The notes beneath the pieces were generated by a model. It worked only from the letters and a program-made list of their open reading frames with translations, did not search any database and was not told the origin of the DNA. Made by a program: the position numbers and the translations under genes. From Limisphaera sp026417315 (GTDB lineage Bacteria; Verrucomicrobiota; Verrucomicrobiia; Limisphaerales; Limisphaeraceae): a stretch of DNA of 64,000 bases. The stretch spans positions 1,922,001 to 1,986,000 of the forward strand of contig NZ_JBMVQY010000001.1 in assembly GCF_049537125.1 (NCBI RefSeq), in the 5' to 3' direction. This document shows positions 19,325-28,168 of this stretch, one piece after another. Every line of letters starts with the position of its first letter. Position 1 is the first letter of the stretch.

Positions 19325-21061
19325 TCAAACCCCGGCGGGTCCTTGAGCCGGGCCCGAACTGGAGGGTTCGCGCGCTGGAGGCCTGCCGTACCGGCGCCAG
19401 ATTAGGTAGGTGGGGACGACGACCAGCAACGCGAACCCCATGTAGGCGACGCCCTGAATGGCGTAACGGATGGCCGCGGCCCGTTGGTGTTCCCGCAGCT
19501 TGATCCGGAACAGATTGGTCAGCTCGGCATCCGGGACGAATTTCCACTGGTCCCGGGAATGGACCTCGTAATAGACATAGTCCACTCCCCAGCGCCGGGA
19601 TTGAAGTCGCCGGTCGGTGATGCCGCAATTGTCCGGGATCAGGTCACGCAACGGAATGGGGCCTGCGGCAATCCATGCGTTCGTCAGGGTCAGGAGGGTG
19701 CGACTGCGCAGAAACGTCTCGCGCACCGAACTGCCGTCTGTTATGTGACGGGGGCCGCGAGGGGTGTAGGGCTCTCCACTGAGGGCGGGCCAGCGGCCCT
19801 TCTGAAGGAAGACCGTGATTTGAGCCTGCAAGGGCAGGGTCACACCGCCGACATTGGTGCTGGCCAGGACCTTGTATTCGGTGCAAAGCAAACCGGTGGG
19901 ATAAAGCTGGGAGTAATCGAGGTGACGCGTCCACTCCTCCTCGCTGTCACCCTCCAGGATTTGCAAGTAGGGGCTTTTGTTGGCGTTCTTGAGTCGTTCC
20001 TCGGTGGTGATCCAGGTGATGTGGGCGGGGATGAAATGCTCTTCGTCCAGGAGCGCGACGTGAGCCTCGCACATGTGGGCTCGTGGGTCCGTCAGGGCGC
20101 AGGCGTTGATCATGGGCAGGCTGCCCCAGTCGGGCGTGTGACGAAACCAAAGTCCGGAACAATAGGCCAGCCACGGAAAAGTGATCCCCGTTGACGCGAA
20201 TAGAGGGAAATACCCGGCATTAGCTCCACCGGCGGGAGGGGCCGATGGGTTGGTGAATGTTGCGCGCAAAGTATTGTTGCTGAGGCCAAAGGCCTGCATG
20301 CCGTCGGATTCGAGGAACCAGGTATCCGCCGCCAATCGAACGACGAAGCGCATGGAAAGCTCCTGTTGAACCGCACCGTTCTCGTAGAAGAACACGTAGT
20401 CCTGGCGGCCCTGGAGGACCAGGTGATGGGTGGTCAGGTCCACTGCGGAGACGTGGGGGACCAGGGCGACACTGAGGAGTAACGCGGTTTGTCGAATCGG
20501 GGCGGAGCCGCGACCACCGAAATACCAGAACAGCCATCCGAGGGACCAAAAGACCAGCATCCCAAGGGCCATACTGGCGCCCGCCCGCTCGCCCAGACCG
20601 AACCACTTGGGCACGGCACCCAGGCAGGAGCAGCCGCCCTCCCACGGGACGCCCAGGGCGTAGCGGGTCAGGCGATAGAGCAGAAGAGCAGCTACCCACC
20701 AGCCCAGGGCCCAACAGCCCACGTCATGCCGGCGCCATTTCCAGACCCAGCCGGCCAAGAGCAGCTCGGCCAGCGCCGTCAGGCCGATGAGGGTGCGCGA
20801 GCTCAGAAAGGGAAGCACCGGGTCGGGCGGGTCAATCAGGGGCGGCAGGCGCGTCATCCACAGGGCGATCCCTTTACCGAGCGCACCGAGTGCCAGCAAA
20901 GCGGCCGAGAGGCCGCAGAACCAAACGGTCCAGCGCGGCAGACTGCTTGATGCGCCGGGATTTGCCGCAGTTCCGGGGCTGTCCGGGGGCGCCTGTTCCG
21001 CACTGGGCGGGCCGAGAGAGGTCGTAGCTGTCATTTGGGAATCGGCAGGGAGCAGGTTCAT
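19325..21061 (-). CDS. MauE/DoxX-like redox-associated membrane protein with large soluble domain
   Basis: A 578-residue membrane protein. After a Pro/Ser-rich N-terminus there are about five hydrophobic helices (residues 42-65, 85-105, 120-138, 160-180 and 190-205) resembling the MauE/DoxX family, including a CSCLG cysteine motif near 145 in the position of the family's GCGCFG-like loop. Such proteins are linked to disulfide or thiol redox work in the envelope. A soluble domain of about 330 residues follows (DLTTHHLVLQGRQDYVFFYENG onward), then one C-terminal helix (GFALLVVVPTYLIW). The soluble part is not recognised. A Cys-rich secreted protein is encoded just upstream on the same strand and may be its redox partner; that link rests on position only. 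Confidence 0.6.
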   Translation of the reverse strand: MNLLPADSQMTATTSLGPPSAEQAPPDSPGTAANPGASSSLPRWTVWFCGLSAALLALGALGKGIALWMTRLPPLIDPPDPVLPFLSSRTLIGLTALAELLLAGWVWKWRRHDVGCWALGWWVAALLLYRLTRYALGVPWEGGCSCLGAVPKWFGLGERAGASMALGMLVFWSLGWLFWYFGGRGSAPIRQTALLLSVALVPHVSAVDLTTHHLVLQGRQDYVFFYENGAVQQELSMRFVVRLAADTWFLESDGMQAFGLSNNTLRATFTNPSAPPAGGANAGYFPLFASTGITFPWLAYCSGLWFRHTPDWGSLPMINACALTDPRAHMCEAHVALLDEEHFIPAHITWITTEERLKNANKSPYLQILEGDSEEEWTRHLDYSQLYPTGLLCTEYKVLASTNVGGVTLPLQAQITVFLQKGRWPALSGEPYTPRGPRHITDGSSVRETFLRSRTLLTLTNAWIAAGPIPLRDLIPDNCGITDRRLQSRRWGVDYVYYEVHSRDQWKFVPDAELTNLFRIKLREHQRAAAIRYAIQGVAYMGFALLVVVPTYLIWRRYGRPPAREPSSSGPAQGPAGV

Positions 21062-21395
21062 GGTCGGGCTCGGGGACTTGGGGCGAGCAGGGTTCGGATC
21101 CGGCAGCAGCTAGGGGATGGCCACGGGTGGCGACGGTCTCGACCCGTGCGGCAACGCGTGCTGGGGCCCGGGTATCGCACCGGCTCTATGGTATGCCGTG
21201 CACTCGAGCAGACAAGTCCATTCGAGGGCGTTGGCCGGCTCTGCTGTGAATCGGTACGGGTGGGTTTGGGGTTCTCAGCGTTATCCAGCCGCTTCAACCG
21301 AACCGAGCGCAGCCTCCGCTTGGTCCGAGGCAGAGACCAGCCGGAGGAGACGTTCGAAAAGGTTTCGGCGGCACGCCCCCGGCTCGAATCTGCCA
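21062..21395. other. Intergenic gap, nothing recognised
   Basis: About 330 bases between the Cys-rich gene and the MauE-like gene, both on the minus strand. No protein-like frame or clear terminator was seen, so co-transcription of the two genes remains possible. Confidence 0.4.
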
Positions 21396-21889
21396 TCAAA
21401 GGGAGCAATCGGAAGTGACATAGTTGGTTCGACTTGGATTCGAGCCGGGGGGAATTTCGCAAATACAACTCCTGCTGATGGTTTGGGTCATGAACTTACA
21501 AGACCCACCAGAATAGACTCTCTGTTCGACTCGGACCGGCGGCTGCTGGTTGCAGCGGTGATCGGGGTTGCCGGTCTGGACGCAGTTGCCTCTGCGCCGT
21601 TGGTCGTACTGGTATCGTTCACACAGTCCATCGCAATAGGAGTCCTCGGCACAGGGCAATCCTTGGGCGTTCTCCTGGGTTTGGGTATCGGTGGGGAGCG
21701 GTTCGCATTTCCAACCCTGAAGCACAGCCGCCAATACCACAGCGGGCAGCAGGCAGCTGATGAACGTCAATGCGGCGATTCTACGGAGGACCGTGCGAGT
21801 GTTGGGTACGATTGTTGGGTACGATTGTTGGGTACGATTGTTGGGTACGATTGTTGGGTACGATTGTTGGGTACGATGAGCGTTTTCAT
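21396..21889 (-). pseudogene. Cys-rich secreted protein, currently out of frame because of a 13-bp tandem repeat
   Basis: The downstream frame (stop at 21396) encodes a small protein with 10 cysteines in the mature part, preceded by a hydrophobic segment TFISCLLPAVVLAAVLQG. The natural start appears to be the ATG at 21889 (MKTLIVPN), but six copies of a 13-base unit lie between it and the body. From ATG to stop is 494 bases, two more than a multiple of three, so translation from 21889 hits a stop soon after the repeat. With 1, 4 or 7 copies the frame would be restored; one copy gives a textbook signal peptide (MKTLIVPNTRTVLRRIAALT leading into the hydrophobic core). A TTG at 21770 could start the hydrophobic segment directly but would lack the basic N-terminus. 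The gene is therefore either phase-variable and off here, or recently broken. Confidence 0.6.
21801..21877. repeat. 13-bp tandem repeat, about 5.9 copies
   Basis: The unit GTTGGGTACGATT is repeated perfectly, beginning at 21801, 21814, 21827, 21840, 21853 and 21866 (the last lacks one base). It lies inside the 5' coding part of the Cys-rich gene. Because 13 is not a multiple of three, each gain or loss of a unit changes the reading frame. There are no spacers, so it is not a CRISPR array. Confidence 0.97.
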
Positions 21890-22079
21890 GGTAGCAACAA
21901 GTCCTGTTGGGGTTTACGTGTCGGGGGTAGCTTGACTCTCTCTCTTGTCAAGTACTTTTGCGCGCCTTGAAAAAGGCTTGAAACAAGGCCCTGCCATGAC
22001 CGGAGAAGGAGCGTGGAGCCAAAGGGAAGCCGGACGGTGAGCCGGCTCGCGTGAAAACCGTGGCGCGACGCGGCCATGT
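21890..22079. other. Upstream region of the Cys-rich gene
   Basis: GC is lower here than in the flanks. On the minus strand an AGGAC sequence lies about 13 bases before the ATG at 21889. No confident promoter pair was found. Confidence 0.35.
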
Positions 22080-22660
22080 GTTCCTGAGCCGTCGGAGGCT
22101 GCACACGGCCGAGCCGCGAGGAGACGCCACGATCCAAGGGCTCCGCATCCGCCGGAGCTGTTGCGCAGGGGCGGCAGGTGCGGGGGAGCAGCGTGCTTTC
22201 TGGGTGCGGTGGGTTTTGCTCCGGACCGTTTGCGGGACGAAGCTTCCCAAGAGACAAGGCGACCGAGGTCTGTCGGAGCGGCAGTGCGAGGCTGGGTGCA
22301 CCACCCGAGGGGTGCGTCCTGGGTACGAAGCCAAGCGGGATTGACCCCGGGAGGGCAGGGCTGGTGTTGTGGCACGCCCGGCCCGTGCGATGGGCGTCCT
22401 CGGGTTGTGCCCTTTCAGGGCGCGGTGGGTTTGGGGGACGCAGTTCCCGGGGTGTTGCCCCGGGCTGCCGAATGGAACGCGCTTTTAGCGCGGTATATGT
22501 CCCTCCGTCGGGGTGAGAAATCCCCCAGCCTGATGCCCGCTTTGCGCAACGAGGTTGCACGCCCAATGCACGGCTCGATGCGCCTTCGACGCGTGGTTTG
22601 GCCCGCGCAGTCCGCGGGCAACGCCGGGGCACTTCAGGTTCAACCCTTCGAAGCATGAAT
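22080..22660. repeat. Hairpin-rich non-coding block, candidate interspersed repeat
   Basis: This stretch has no credible gene but a run of compact inverted repeats: GCCCT-TTC-AGGGC (22409-22421), CCCGGGG/CCCCGGG with a 5-base loop (22446-22464), CGCGC-TTTTA-GCGCG (22478-22492), and a GCACC/GGTGC pair near 22300. Serial short GC-rich hairpins with small loops are typical of dispersed palindromic elements in bacterial genomes. Only one copy is obvious in this window, so the repeat status is inferred. Confidence 0.4.
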
Positions 22661-22972
22661 CCCGAGGACATGCGGTCTTCCTCGCCTTTCCCGCCGCCGA
22701 AGGCGCACGAAGTTCCGCAGGGCTTTCGAGGGGCGTTCGAAACCTGAAATGCGGCGCGCGGCGTACCGAAATGGCTTTTGCACTTGAGGTTCGCCACAGG
22801 ACCTCGGCATTACGGAGCGCGGAGACGACAGCCAGCAGGGTGTTGAAACAGTGATGTCCTGGGGAAACGACCTTCGGTTTTTCGAGTCGATTCGCTTGTT
22901 TTCGGTGGGCAAAGGGATGTTTACAGCGCCCTGCCAGGGTTGCACGAGGGCCTGGGCCCGATCGAGGGCACC
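22661..22972. other. Gap before the NagB-like gene
   Basis: About 310 bases with no protein-like frame. It should contain the promoter of the NagB-like gene; no convincing box pair was identified. Confidence 0.35.
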
Positions 22973-23776
22973 ATGATCAACTCTGACGAACATGAAATGC
23001 GGGCGGTGCCGCCGGTGCGGCGATTCCAAGTGGACGAGTTGGAGGTGCGTGTGTATGCGGCGCGCGCACAGTTGGCGGCGGCAGCGGCTGCCGAAGCGGC
23101 CGAGTGGCTGCGGACGGCGATCCATCAGCGCGGGCAGGCGCGCGTGATCCTGGCCTCGGCAGCGTCCCAGATGCAGTTTTTGGAAGCGTTGACTGCTGCG
23201 CCGGACCTGGAGTGGGGTCGGGTCACGGTGTTTCACATGGACGAATACCTCGGGTTGCCGGCCGATCATCCGGCCAGTTTTCGGCGGTTTTTACGGGAAC
23301 GGGTGGCGAGCAGGGTTCGGCCCCGGGCGGTCCATTGGATCGAGGGCGATGCGCTGGAGCCTTTAAAGGAGGTGGGCCGGTACGCTGCGCTGCTGCAGGA
23401 GGGACCGATCGATCTGTGCTGTCTGGGCATTGGGGAAAACGGACACATCGCGTTCAACGATCCGCCGGTGGCGGATTTTCAGGATCCGCACTGGATCAAG
23501 CTGGTCGCGTTGGACGAGGCCTGTCGGCGTCAGCAGGTGGGGGAGGGATGGTTTCCGGATCTGGATGCAGTGCCGCGGTATGCGTATACCCTGACGGTTC
23601 CGGCACTGATACGGGCGGACCGCATGATTGCGGTGGTGCCGGAACAGCGGAAGGCGAAGGCGGTTCGCGACGCCCTATGCGGGCCGGTGAGTGAGCGATG
23701 TCCGGCTTCGATTCTGCGGCGGCATCCGCGTGCGACGCTGTTTTTGGATCTCGAATCCGCCTCGTTGTTGCCCTGA
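22973..23776 (+). CDS. Glucosamine-6-phosphate deaminase-like protein (NagB family)
   Basis: A 267-residue cytosolic sugar-phosphate isomerase/deaminase of the NagB family, taking the ATG at 22973. The substrate loop VFHMDEYLGLPADHP and the catalytic segment GIGENGHIAFNDPPVADF are clear, and the length matches NagB (about 260). In E. coli NagB the second segment reads with Asp141, His143 and Glu148. Here the Asp position is Asn and the Glu position is Asp, while the His is kept. That pattern suggests a subfamily that may use a different amino-sugar phosphate or work at a different rate. The gene stands alone, with no nagA or sugar transporter next to it. Confidence 0.82.
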   Translation: MINSDEHEMRAVPPVRRFQVDELEVRVYAARAQLAAAAAAEAAEWLRTAIHQRGQARVILASAASQMQFLEALTAAPDLEWGRVTVFHMDEYLGLPADHPASFRRFLRERVASRVRPRAVHWIEGDALEPLKEVGRYAALLQEGPIDLCCLGIGENGHIAFNDPPVADFQDPHWIKLVALDEACRRQQVGEGWFPDLDAVPRYAYTLTVPALIRADRMIAVVPEQRKAKAVRDALCGPVSERCPASILRRHPRATLFLDLESASLLP

Positions 23777-24068
23777 CTCCGGATGTGCCCGACGTTTCGG
23801 AAAGCCCGAGCGCGCCTGTCGATGGTCCGAAGGCCTGTCCTGCAGGCGCGGTTCCGTCGCAGTGGGTCCGAGGGACGGCGGGCTCGCCGATTTCGAGGGC
23901 ACCCGGGGAGGCGGTCCCGCGGCTCTAGACGGCAGCCTTGTGAGGTTGGGAACCCGGGAACGCCGTTGGCTTGAGCGCGTGGGTCTTTCCCGGGGGGTGG
24001 GAATTTGACGCGGGCGCAAGCGGTGCAGGGGTTGACGGCGGACGCGGGCGGGACTAAAAATCGCGTGG

Positions 24069-24899
24069 ATGAAAGCCCGCGGCCAAGGTGAACGGTGTCT
24101 GCGTGACGCTTTCGCGTTCACTTTGATGGAGCTGCTTGTGGTTATCGCGATCCTCGGGATTCTCGCAGCGCTGTTGTTCCCGGCACTGGCCGCGGCACGA
24201 GCACGGGCCCGCACGATCCAGTGTGCGTCGAACCTGCGGCAGTTCGGGTTGGCCCTGCAGATGTACGCGCAGGATCACAACGATCGTGTGCCGCCCAACG
24301 CAGATGGGGACTGGGACGCGCTGGGCCCGAAATGGGTGGAGGGCTGGTTGGGATTGCCCGGGCCGGACTGTACCAACACGCTGTATTTGCGCCGGAGTTT
24401 GTTGGCGCCCTATCTGGGGGGCGAAGTAAGCATCTGGCAATGTCCGGCCTCGCGTGATCCGGTTCCGCTGGGGCCTGTCCCTCTGCCCCGGGTACGAACG
24501 GTGTCCCTGAACTGTTTTGTGGGCAGCCCCGTGGTGAGCCCGGCGGCCACGACCTATCGCAAGCTCAGTGAAATGGTTCGGCCTGCACCGTCGATGTTTC
24601 TGACCTTCGTGGACGAGCGGGTGGAGACCATCAACGACGGCAGTTTCGCTCTGCAGTGGGACTTTCTCGCGGCTCAGCCGCATACCTGGGTGTTGCGCGA
24701 CAAGCCCGGCGTGCGCCACCGGCAAGGGGCGAATCTGGTGTTTCTGGATACGCACGTGGAGCGCCGGGTCTGGCAGGATGCCCGGACACGGAATCCACCG
24801 CGGGACGACGCGTTGATGCCCGGGAATCCGGACATTCTGTGGATGCAACAGCGGGCCACATGGAGACCCGGACAGGAAACGGGTGCTTCCCAGCCGTGA
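24069..24899 (+). CDS. Pseudopilin-like protein with prepilin N-terminal cleavage site
   Basis: A 276-residue protein with a short basic leader and a type IV prepilin signature: cleavage is expected between Ala and Phe in AFTLMELLVVIAILGILAAL (about residues 16-35), with the conserved Glu at +5. The hydrophobic helix is followed by ALAAARARARTIQCASNLRQFGLALQMYAQDHNDRVPPN, the usual continuation in the large pseudopilin families of Planctomycetes and Verrucomicrobia. Near the C-terminus VRHRQGANLVFLDTHVE resembles the conserved closing motif of these families with a DTH variant. It is probably assembled by, or exported with, a type II secretion or pilus-like machine, whose components are not in this window. 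Confidence 0.85.
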   Translation: MKARGQGERCLRDAFAFTLMELLVVIAILGILAALLFPALAAARARARTIQCASNLRQFGLALQMYAQDHNDRVPPNADGDWDALGPKWVEGWLGLPGPDCTNTLYLRRSLLAPYLGGEVSIWQCPASRDPVPLGPVPLPRVRTVSLNCFVGSPVVSPAATTYRKLSEMVRPAPSMFLTFVDERVETINDGSFALQWDFLAAQPHTWVLRDKPGVRHRQGANLVFLDTHVERRVWQDARTRNPPRDDALMPGNPDILWMQQRATWRPGQETGASQP

Positions 24900-25155
24900 G
24901 AGGGCCCGGGCCGCGGTAATCTGCAAGCGGGCGGCCTCAGCAGGAGCAGGTTTCGGCAACAAAGTGACGGGGTCGCGAGGCCTCGTCTGATCACTCTTCC
25001 CCATGGTCTTGCAGGTTGGGTGAAGCCGTTTTGTGCTCTGGCCCGCGAGACCGTTTGATGCTTCCTCGACAGGGGCGGCCAAGGTGCGAGCGCTCGAGTC
25101 GGCCCGGGTTTGGAGTTGTCAGGCGGCAACACCGCGAGAAATATTGCCGCTTGCG

Positions 25156-25734
25156 ATGTCGAGGCGGCTGGGATGGTCCAAGTTGGTGTGGCCGGACCTG
25201 GCGCGGCGGTATGTGAAGTTTTGTCTGGTCGGGGCCAGTGGGATGGCGGTGGACATGGTGTGTCTTTACCTGTTGAGCTCCCCGTCCCGGCTGGGCTGGA
25301 ATCTGGCGCTGAGCAAGGCGTTGGCGGCGGAGGCGGCCCTGTTGCACAACTTTGTTTGGAACGAGGTTTGGACGTTCCGTGGTCTGGGGGCGTCCCCGGC
25401 TGGCAGGGGTGCCAACGAACAAGAAGCCGGACACAGGGGGCGATGGCGCCGCCGGTTGGCGCGGCTGATCAAATTCAATCTGGTGTGTCTGGCGGGCATC
25501 GGATGGAGCGTGTTGCTCTTGTATCTGCAGGTGCACGGGCTGGGTTGGAACGTCTATCTGTCGAACTTCATCGCCATCGTGTTGGTGAGTTTTTGGAATT
25601 TCGGACTAAATTTGAAGTGGGGCTGGGGTTGGAGAGCCGCGGCGGCGTCGAAGTCGAGTTCGGGCGCAGCCGTGGGCGCTGAATCGAGCAACGCTGTCGG
25701 ATCGCCGAACAGACCGGAGGCGGAACAGCCATGA
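25156..25734 (+). CDS. GtrA family membrane protein
   Basis: A 192-residue protein with four predicted membrane helices, matching the GtrA family: YVKFCLVGASGMAVDMVCLYLL near the start, KALAAEAALLHNFVWNEVWTF in the middle, then LIKFNLVCLAGIGWSVLLLYL and LSNFIAIVLVSFWNFGLNLKW. GtrA proteins are thought to flip or present polyprenyl-phosphate-linked sugars. The ATG at 25156 starts immediately before the conserved region; the frame is open upstream but not protein-like. A Gly/Arg-rich loop between helices 2 and 3 is longer than usual. It overlaps the next gene by four bases (ATGA), a sign of coupled translation with a membrane glycosyltransferase. Confidence 0.86.
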   Translation: MSRRLGWSKLVWPDLARRYVKFCLVGASGMAVDMVCLYLLSSPSRLGWNLALSKALAAEAALLHNFVWNEVWTFRGLGASPAGRGANEQEAGHRGRWRRRLARLIKFNLVCLAGIGWSVLLLYLQVHGLGWNVYLSNFIAIVLVSFWNFGLNLKWGWGWRAAAASKSSSGAAVGAESSNAVGSPNRPEAEQP

Positions 25735-26966
25735 TGGAACCGGGGGTCCGCGAGCCGCGCCCGGGCCGCAGTGCACGGGTTTGGGCTGCGTTGGTGGCAG
25801 CGAAGCTCCTGTATGCTGCCGTGGTGGCGGGAATCCTCGCGTGGGGCGATGCCTATGACACGCGCACAGCGATTTGGATCGGACGGCATTGGTTTCCGGA
25901 AGGCTGGTTATCCGAGCCTCGAGGCCGTTGGGAACGACATTTCGCGACCTGGGACGCGGAACATTATCTGTATCTGGCGGCACGCGGATACACGGTGGAG
26001 ACGCCGTCGATTGCGTTTTACCCGTTGTGGCCGGGGCTCATCCATGCCGTGGGTCGGCTGACCGGTCTAAGTCATGTTGTTGTCGGACTGATCCTTGCGA
26101 ATCTGTGCTCGCTGCTGGGCTGGTGGTTGTTTCACCGTGTGACTGCACGCCGCTGGGGCGAAGAGGTGGCCGATCGGGCCACGCTGTTTCTAATTCTGTT
26201 TCCGGGGGCGTTGTTTTTTCAGTTCATTTACAGCGAGGCACTGTTCTTTTTGCTGGTGATGGTCTTGTGGTGGGGATTGGAGCAGCGTCGGTGGGGCGCG
26301 GCTTGGATCGGTGCCTATCTGGCTCCGCTGGCCCGGGGGGTGGGCGTGTTTGCGGTGCTCCCGATCGCCTGGCACGCATTGAAAACGTTGCCCTGGGAGA
26401 GATTGCGCCGGTGGCGTGGCGGGTCGGCGGCAGGCCGGGGATCGGAGGAGCCGGGCGGGAGGCGGGACGGTTGGGGACCGTGGCTCTTGCTGGCAGCGCC
26501 GGTGCTGGGTTGGGCGACGTATCTGGGGTTGATGTGGGTGTCGCGAGGGAATCCCTGGGCGGGGATCGAGGCGCAGCGATACTGGGGGGTTCACGCCATA
26601 TCGAAGCTTTGGGATTTCCGAACGCTGGCGGAGGGCTTCTTCGATGTTCGGGTGTGGCATGACTTTCAGGGGTCGTTGCTCGACCGCCTGGGATTCGTGG
26701 TGCTCATGTACAGTCTGCCGGTGCAATGGCGCCTGGGCCGCGATTTAATTCCGTGGACCCTCATGCTCGGCATCGTCCCGGCGTTGAGCGGGACGTTTGT
26801 TTCCTACATTCGATTCGAGGCGTGCGTGTTTCCGTTGTTCGTGGCGCTGGGCGGTTTCTTCAGCTGGTTGCGGAGGAAGTGGCCCTTTTGGGCATTTGCC
26901 GCGTTGAGTCTGGGTGTGCATCTGCACCTGCTGTGGCGGTTTCTCAATTATCGTTGGGCCGGGTGA
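25731..26966 (+). CDS. PIG-V-like membrane mannosyltransferase
   Basis: A 411-residue polytopic membrane protein with about nine hydrophobic segments. The N-terminal loop has a FATWDAEHYLYLAARGY segment and then IAFYPLWPGLIHAVG, characteristic of the PIG-V/GT76-like bacterial membrane glycosyltransferases, in which a loop Asp acts in catalysis. It most likely transfers a sugar from a lipid carrier on the periplasmic face. Coupling to GtrA by an ATGA overlap supports a pair that makes and uses a polyprenyl-phosphate sugar for cell-envelope glycosylation. The exact sugar and acceptor are unknown. Confidence 0.78.
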   Translation: MMEPGVREPRPGRSARVWAALVAAKLLYAAVVAGILAWGDAYDTRTAIWIGRHWFPEGWLSEPRGRWERHFATWDAEHYLYLAARGYTVETPSIAFYPLWPGLIHAVGRLTGLSHVVVGLILANLCSLLGWWLFHRVTARRWGEEVADRATLFLILFPGALFFQFIYSEALFFLLVMVLWWGLEQRRWGAAWIGAYLAPLARGVGVFAVLPIAWHALKTLPWERLRRWRGGSAAGRGSEEPGGRRDGWGPWLLLAAPVLGWATYLGLMWVSRGNPWAGIEAQRYWGVHAISKLWDFRTLAEGFFDVRVWHDFQGSLLDRLGFVVLMYSLPVQWRLGRDLIPWTLMLGIVPALSGTFVSYIRFEACVFPLFVALGGFFSWLRRKWPFWAFAALSLGVHLHLLWRFLNYRWAG

Positions 26967-27035
26967 GGCTTTAGCGGAGCATGGCGCAGATGGCGAAGGC
27001 CCGGGGGCAGGTTCCGGCGGAGGGGTCCGCCTGAG

Positions 27036-27941
27036 TCAGGAGGAGCGACGTCGGGGTGAGGCGGGCCGGGTCGAGGGCCGGCGAACCCCGGCGGGCGCGC
27101 GGCGGAGGTTGGATGCGGGGGTTCGATGGGCCTTGCGGTATTCGCGCGGGCTGCAGCCGCACACTTTTTTAAAGACTTCGTTGAACCGGCTCAGACTTTG
27201 GAAGCCCGAAGCCAGGGCGATCTGGAGAATGGGCTCGTCGGTGGTGACCAAGAGGCGCTGTGCGTGACAGAGTCGGTGGCGGGTGAGGAAGGCGATGAGC
27301 GTGGTGCCGAAGGCGCGGCGAAAGAGGTTCATGGCGTAGTTGGGGTGGAGCCCGTGGGCGGCGGCGATCCGGGAGGCGGTCAGGGGCTGTTGGTAGTGAC
27401 GTGCGATGTAACAGGCCAGTTGGTCGGCTCTGGAGAGTGCGGGTTCGGGACAGGGTGCTGCGGGAGCTCTTGCGACGTCGAGGGCCAGTCGGAGCAGGCG
27501 CGCCTGGATTTCCAGGCGCACGGGTCGTTCCCGGGCCGGGTCGCCGAGGCGGAGTTCCTGTTCCCATTGAGGGAAGCGGAAGCGATCGGCGGGATCGGGC
27601 CGGGGTTCCAGGAGGAGCGAGCCCTCCAGCAATGGATGAGTGAAGCTTGGGGGAAGGCCCATGCCAAGGAATTCGCCCAAGGGGACGGTGACCACGTAGT
27701 AGGGGCTGTGACCTTCGAAGGCGACGATCTGGTGGGGGATCGCGGCCCAGAAGACGGCCAGGCGCCGGGCCGGGACGGTGATACGGCGTCCTCCGAGCAG
27801 ATAGGTCAGGGAGCCGGCTTTCAACCAGTTCAATTCCACTTCGCTGTGTTTGTCCGGGCGCGGCATTCGGGCCGGCCTCCAGAGTTCGCAGGTGAAACCG
27901 TAGGGCAGGAACTCGGGCCGGTTGACGTCGAACTGCTTCAC
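27036..27941 (-). CDS. AraC family transcriptional regulator
   Basis: About 301 residues from a GTG at 27941; a TTG at 27977 with GGGAA upstream is an alternative start. Residues 1-150 look like a cupin-type sensor domain (LNWLKAGSLTYLLGGRRITVPARRLAVFWA). The C-terminus (about 180-280) carries both AraC helix-turn-helix units: ASRIAAAHGLHPNYAMNLFRRAFG and the signature ILQIALASGFQSLSRFNEVF followed by CGCSPREYRK. It is divergent from the sugar catabolic genes that begin at 28169, with about 227 bases between the starts, so it is the natural candidate regulator of that locus, responding to its sugar. An Arg/Pro-rich tail follows the second HTH. Confidence 0.85.
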   Translation of the reverse strand: MKQFDVNRPEFLPYGFTCELWRPARMPRPDKHSEVELNWLKAGSLTYLLGGRRITVPARRLAVFWAAIPHQIVAFEGHSPYYVVTVPLGEFLGMGLPPSFTHPLLEGSLLLEPRPDPADRFRFPQWEQELRLGDPARERPVRLEIQARLLRLALDVARAPAAPCPEPALSRADQLACYIARHYQQPLTASRIAAAHGLHPNYAMNLFRRAFGTTLIAFLTRHRLCHAQRLLVTTDEPILQIALASGFQSLSRFNEVFKKVCGCSPREYRKAHRTPASNLRRAPAGVRRPSTRPASPRRRSS

Positions 27942-28168
27942 GGAGCTTAGGATTCCGTGAGTTTTGCGTGCGTTCAAGGAAGATTCCCGTTTCCCGACGT
28001 GGTAGCGTGGTAGGTGGATCGAGAGGGGCCGGTTGCAGGGGCGGGGTCGGCCCCCGCGTTTGGGCGAGGCCCGGGCGGGGTTCCCGGGGCCCCGGGTGGA
28101 GCAGGAATCCGCGCGCGGGCTGCGTGCGCAGGGGATGCGGAGCGGGATCCGGGACGCGGAGCGGATCC
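27942..28168. promoter_or_regulatory. Divergent promoter region of the AraC regulator and sugar locus
   Basis: This 227-base spacer must hold promoters for both directions and, by analogy with AraC systems, the operator sites. It is very GC-rich and I could not identify a convincing -35/-10 pair or direct repeats of the AraC half-site kind. Confidence 0.4.

Noticed and set aside
21801..21877. Tandem repeat considered as a CRISPR array
   Set aside because: The 13-base units are directly adjacent with no spacers and no cas genes are nearby.
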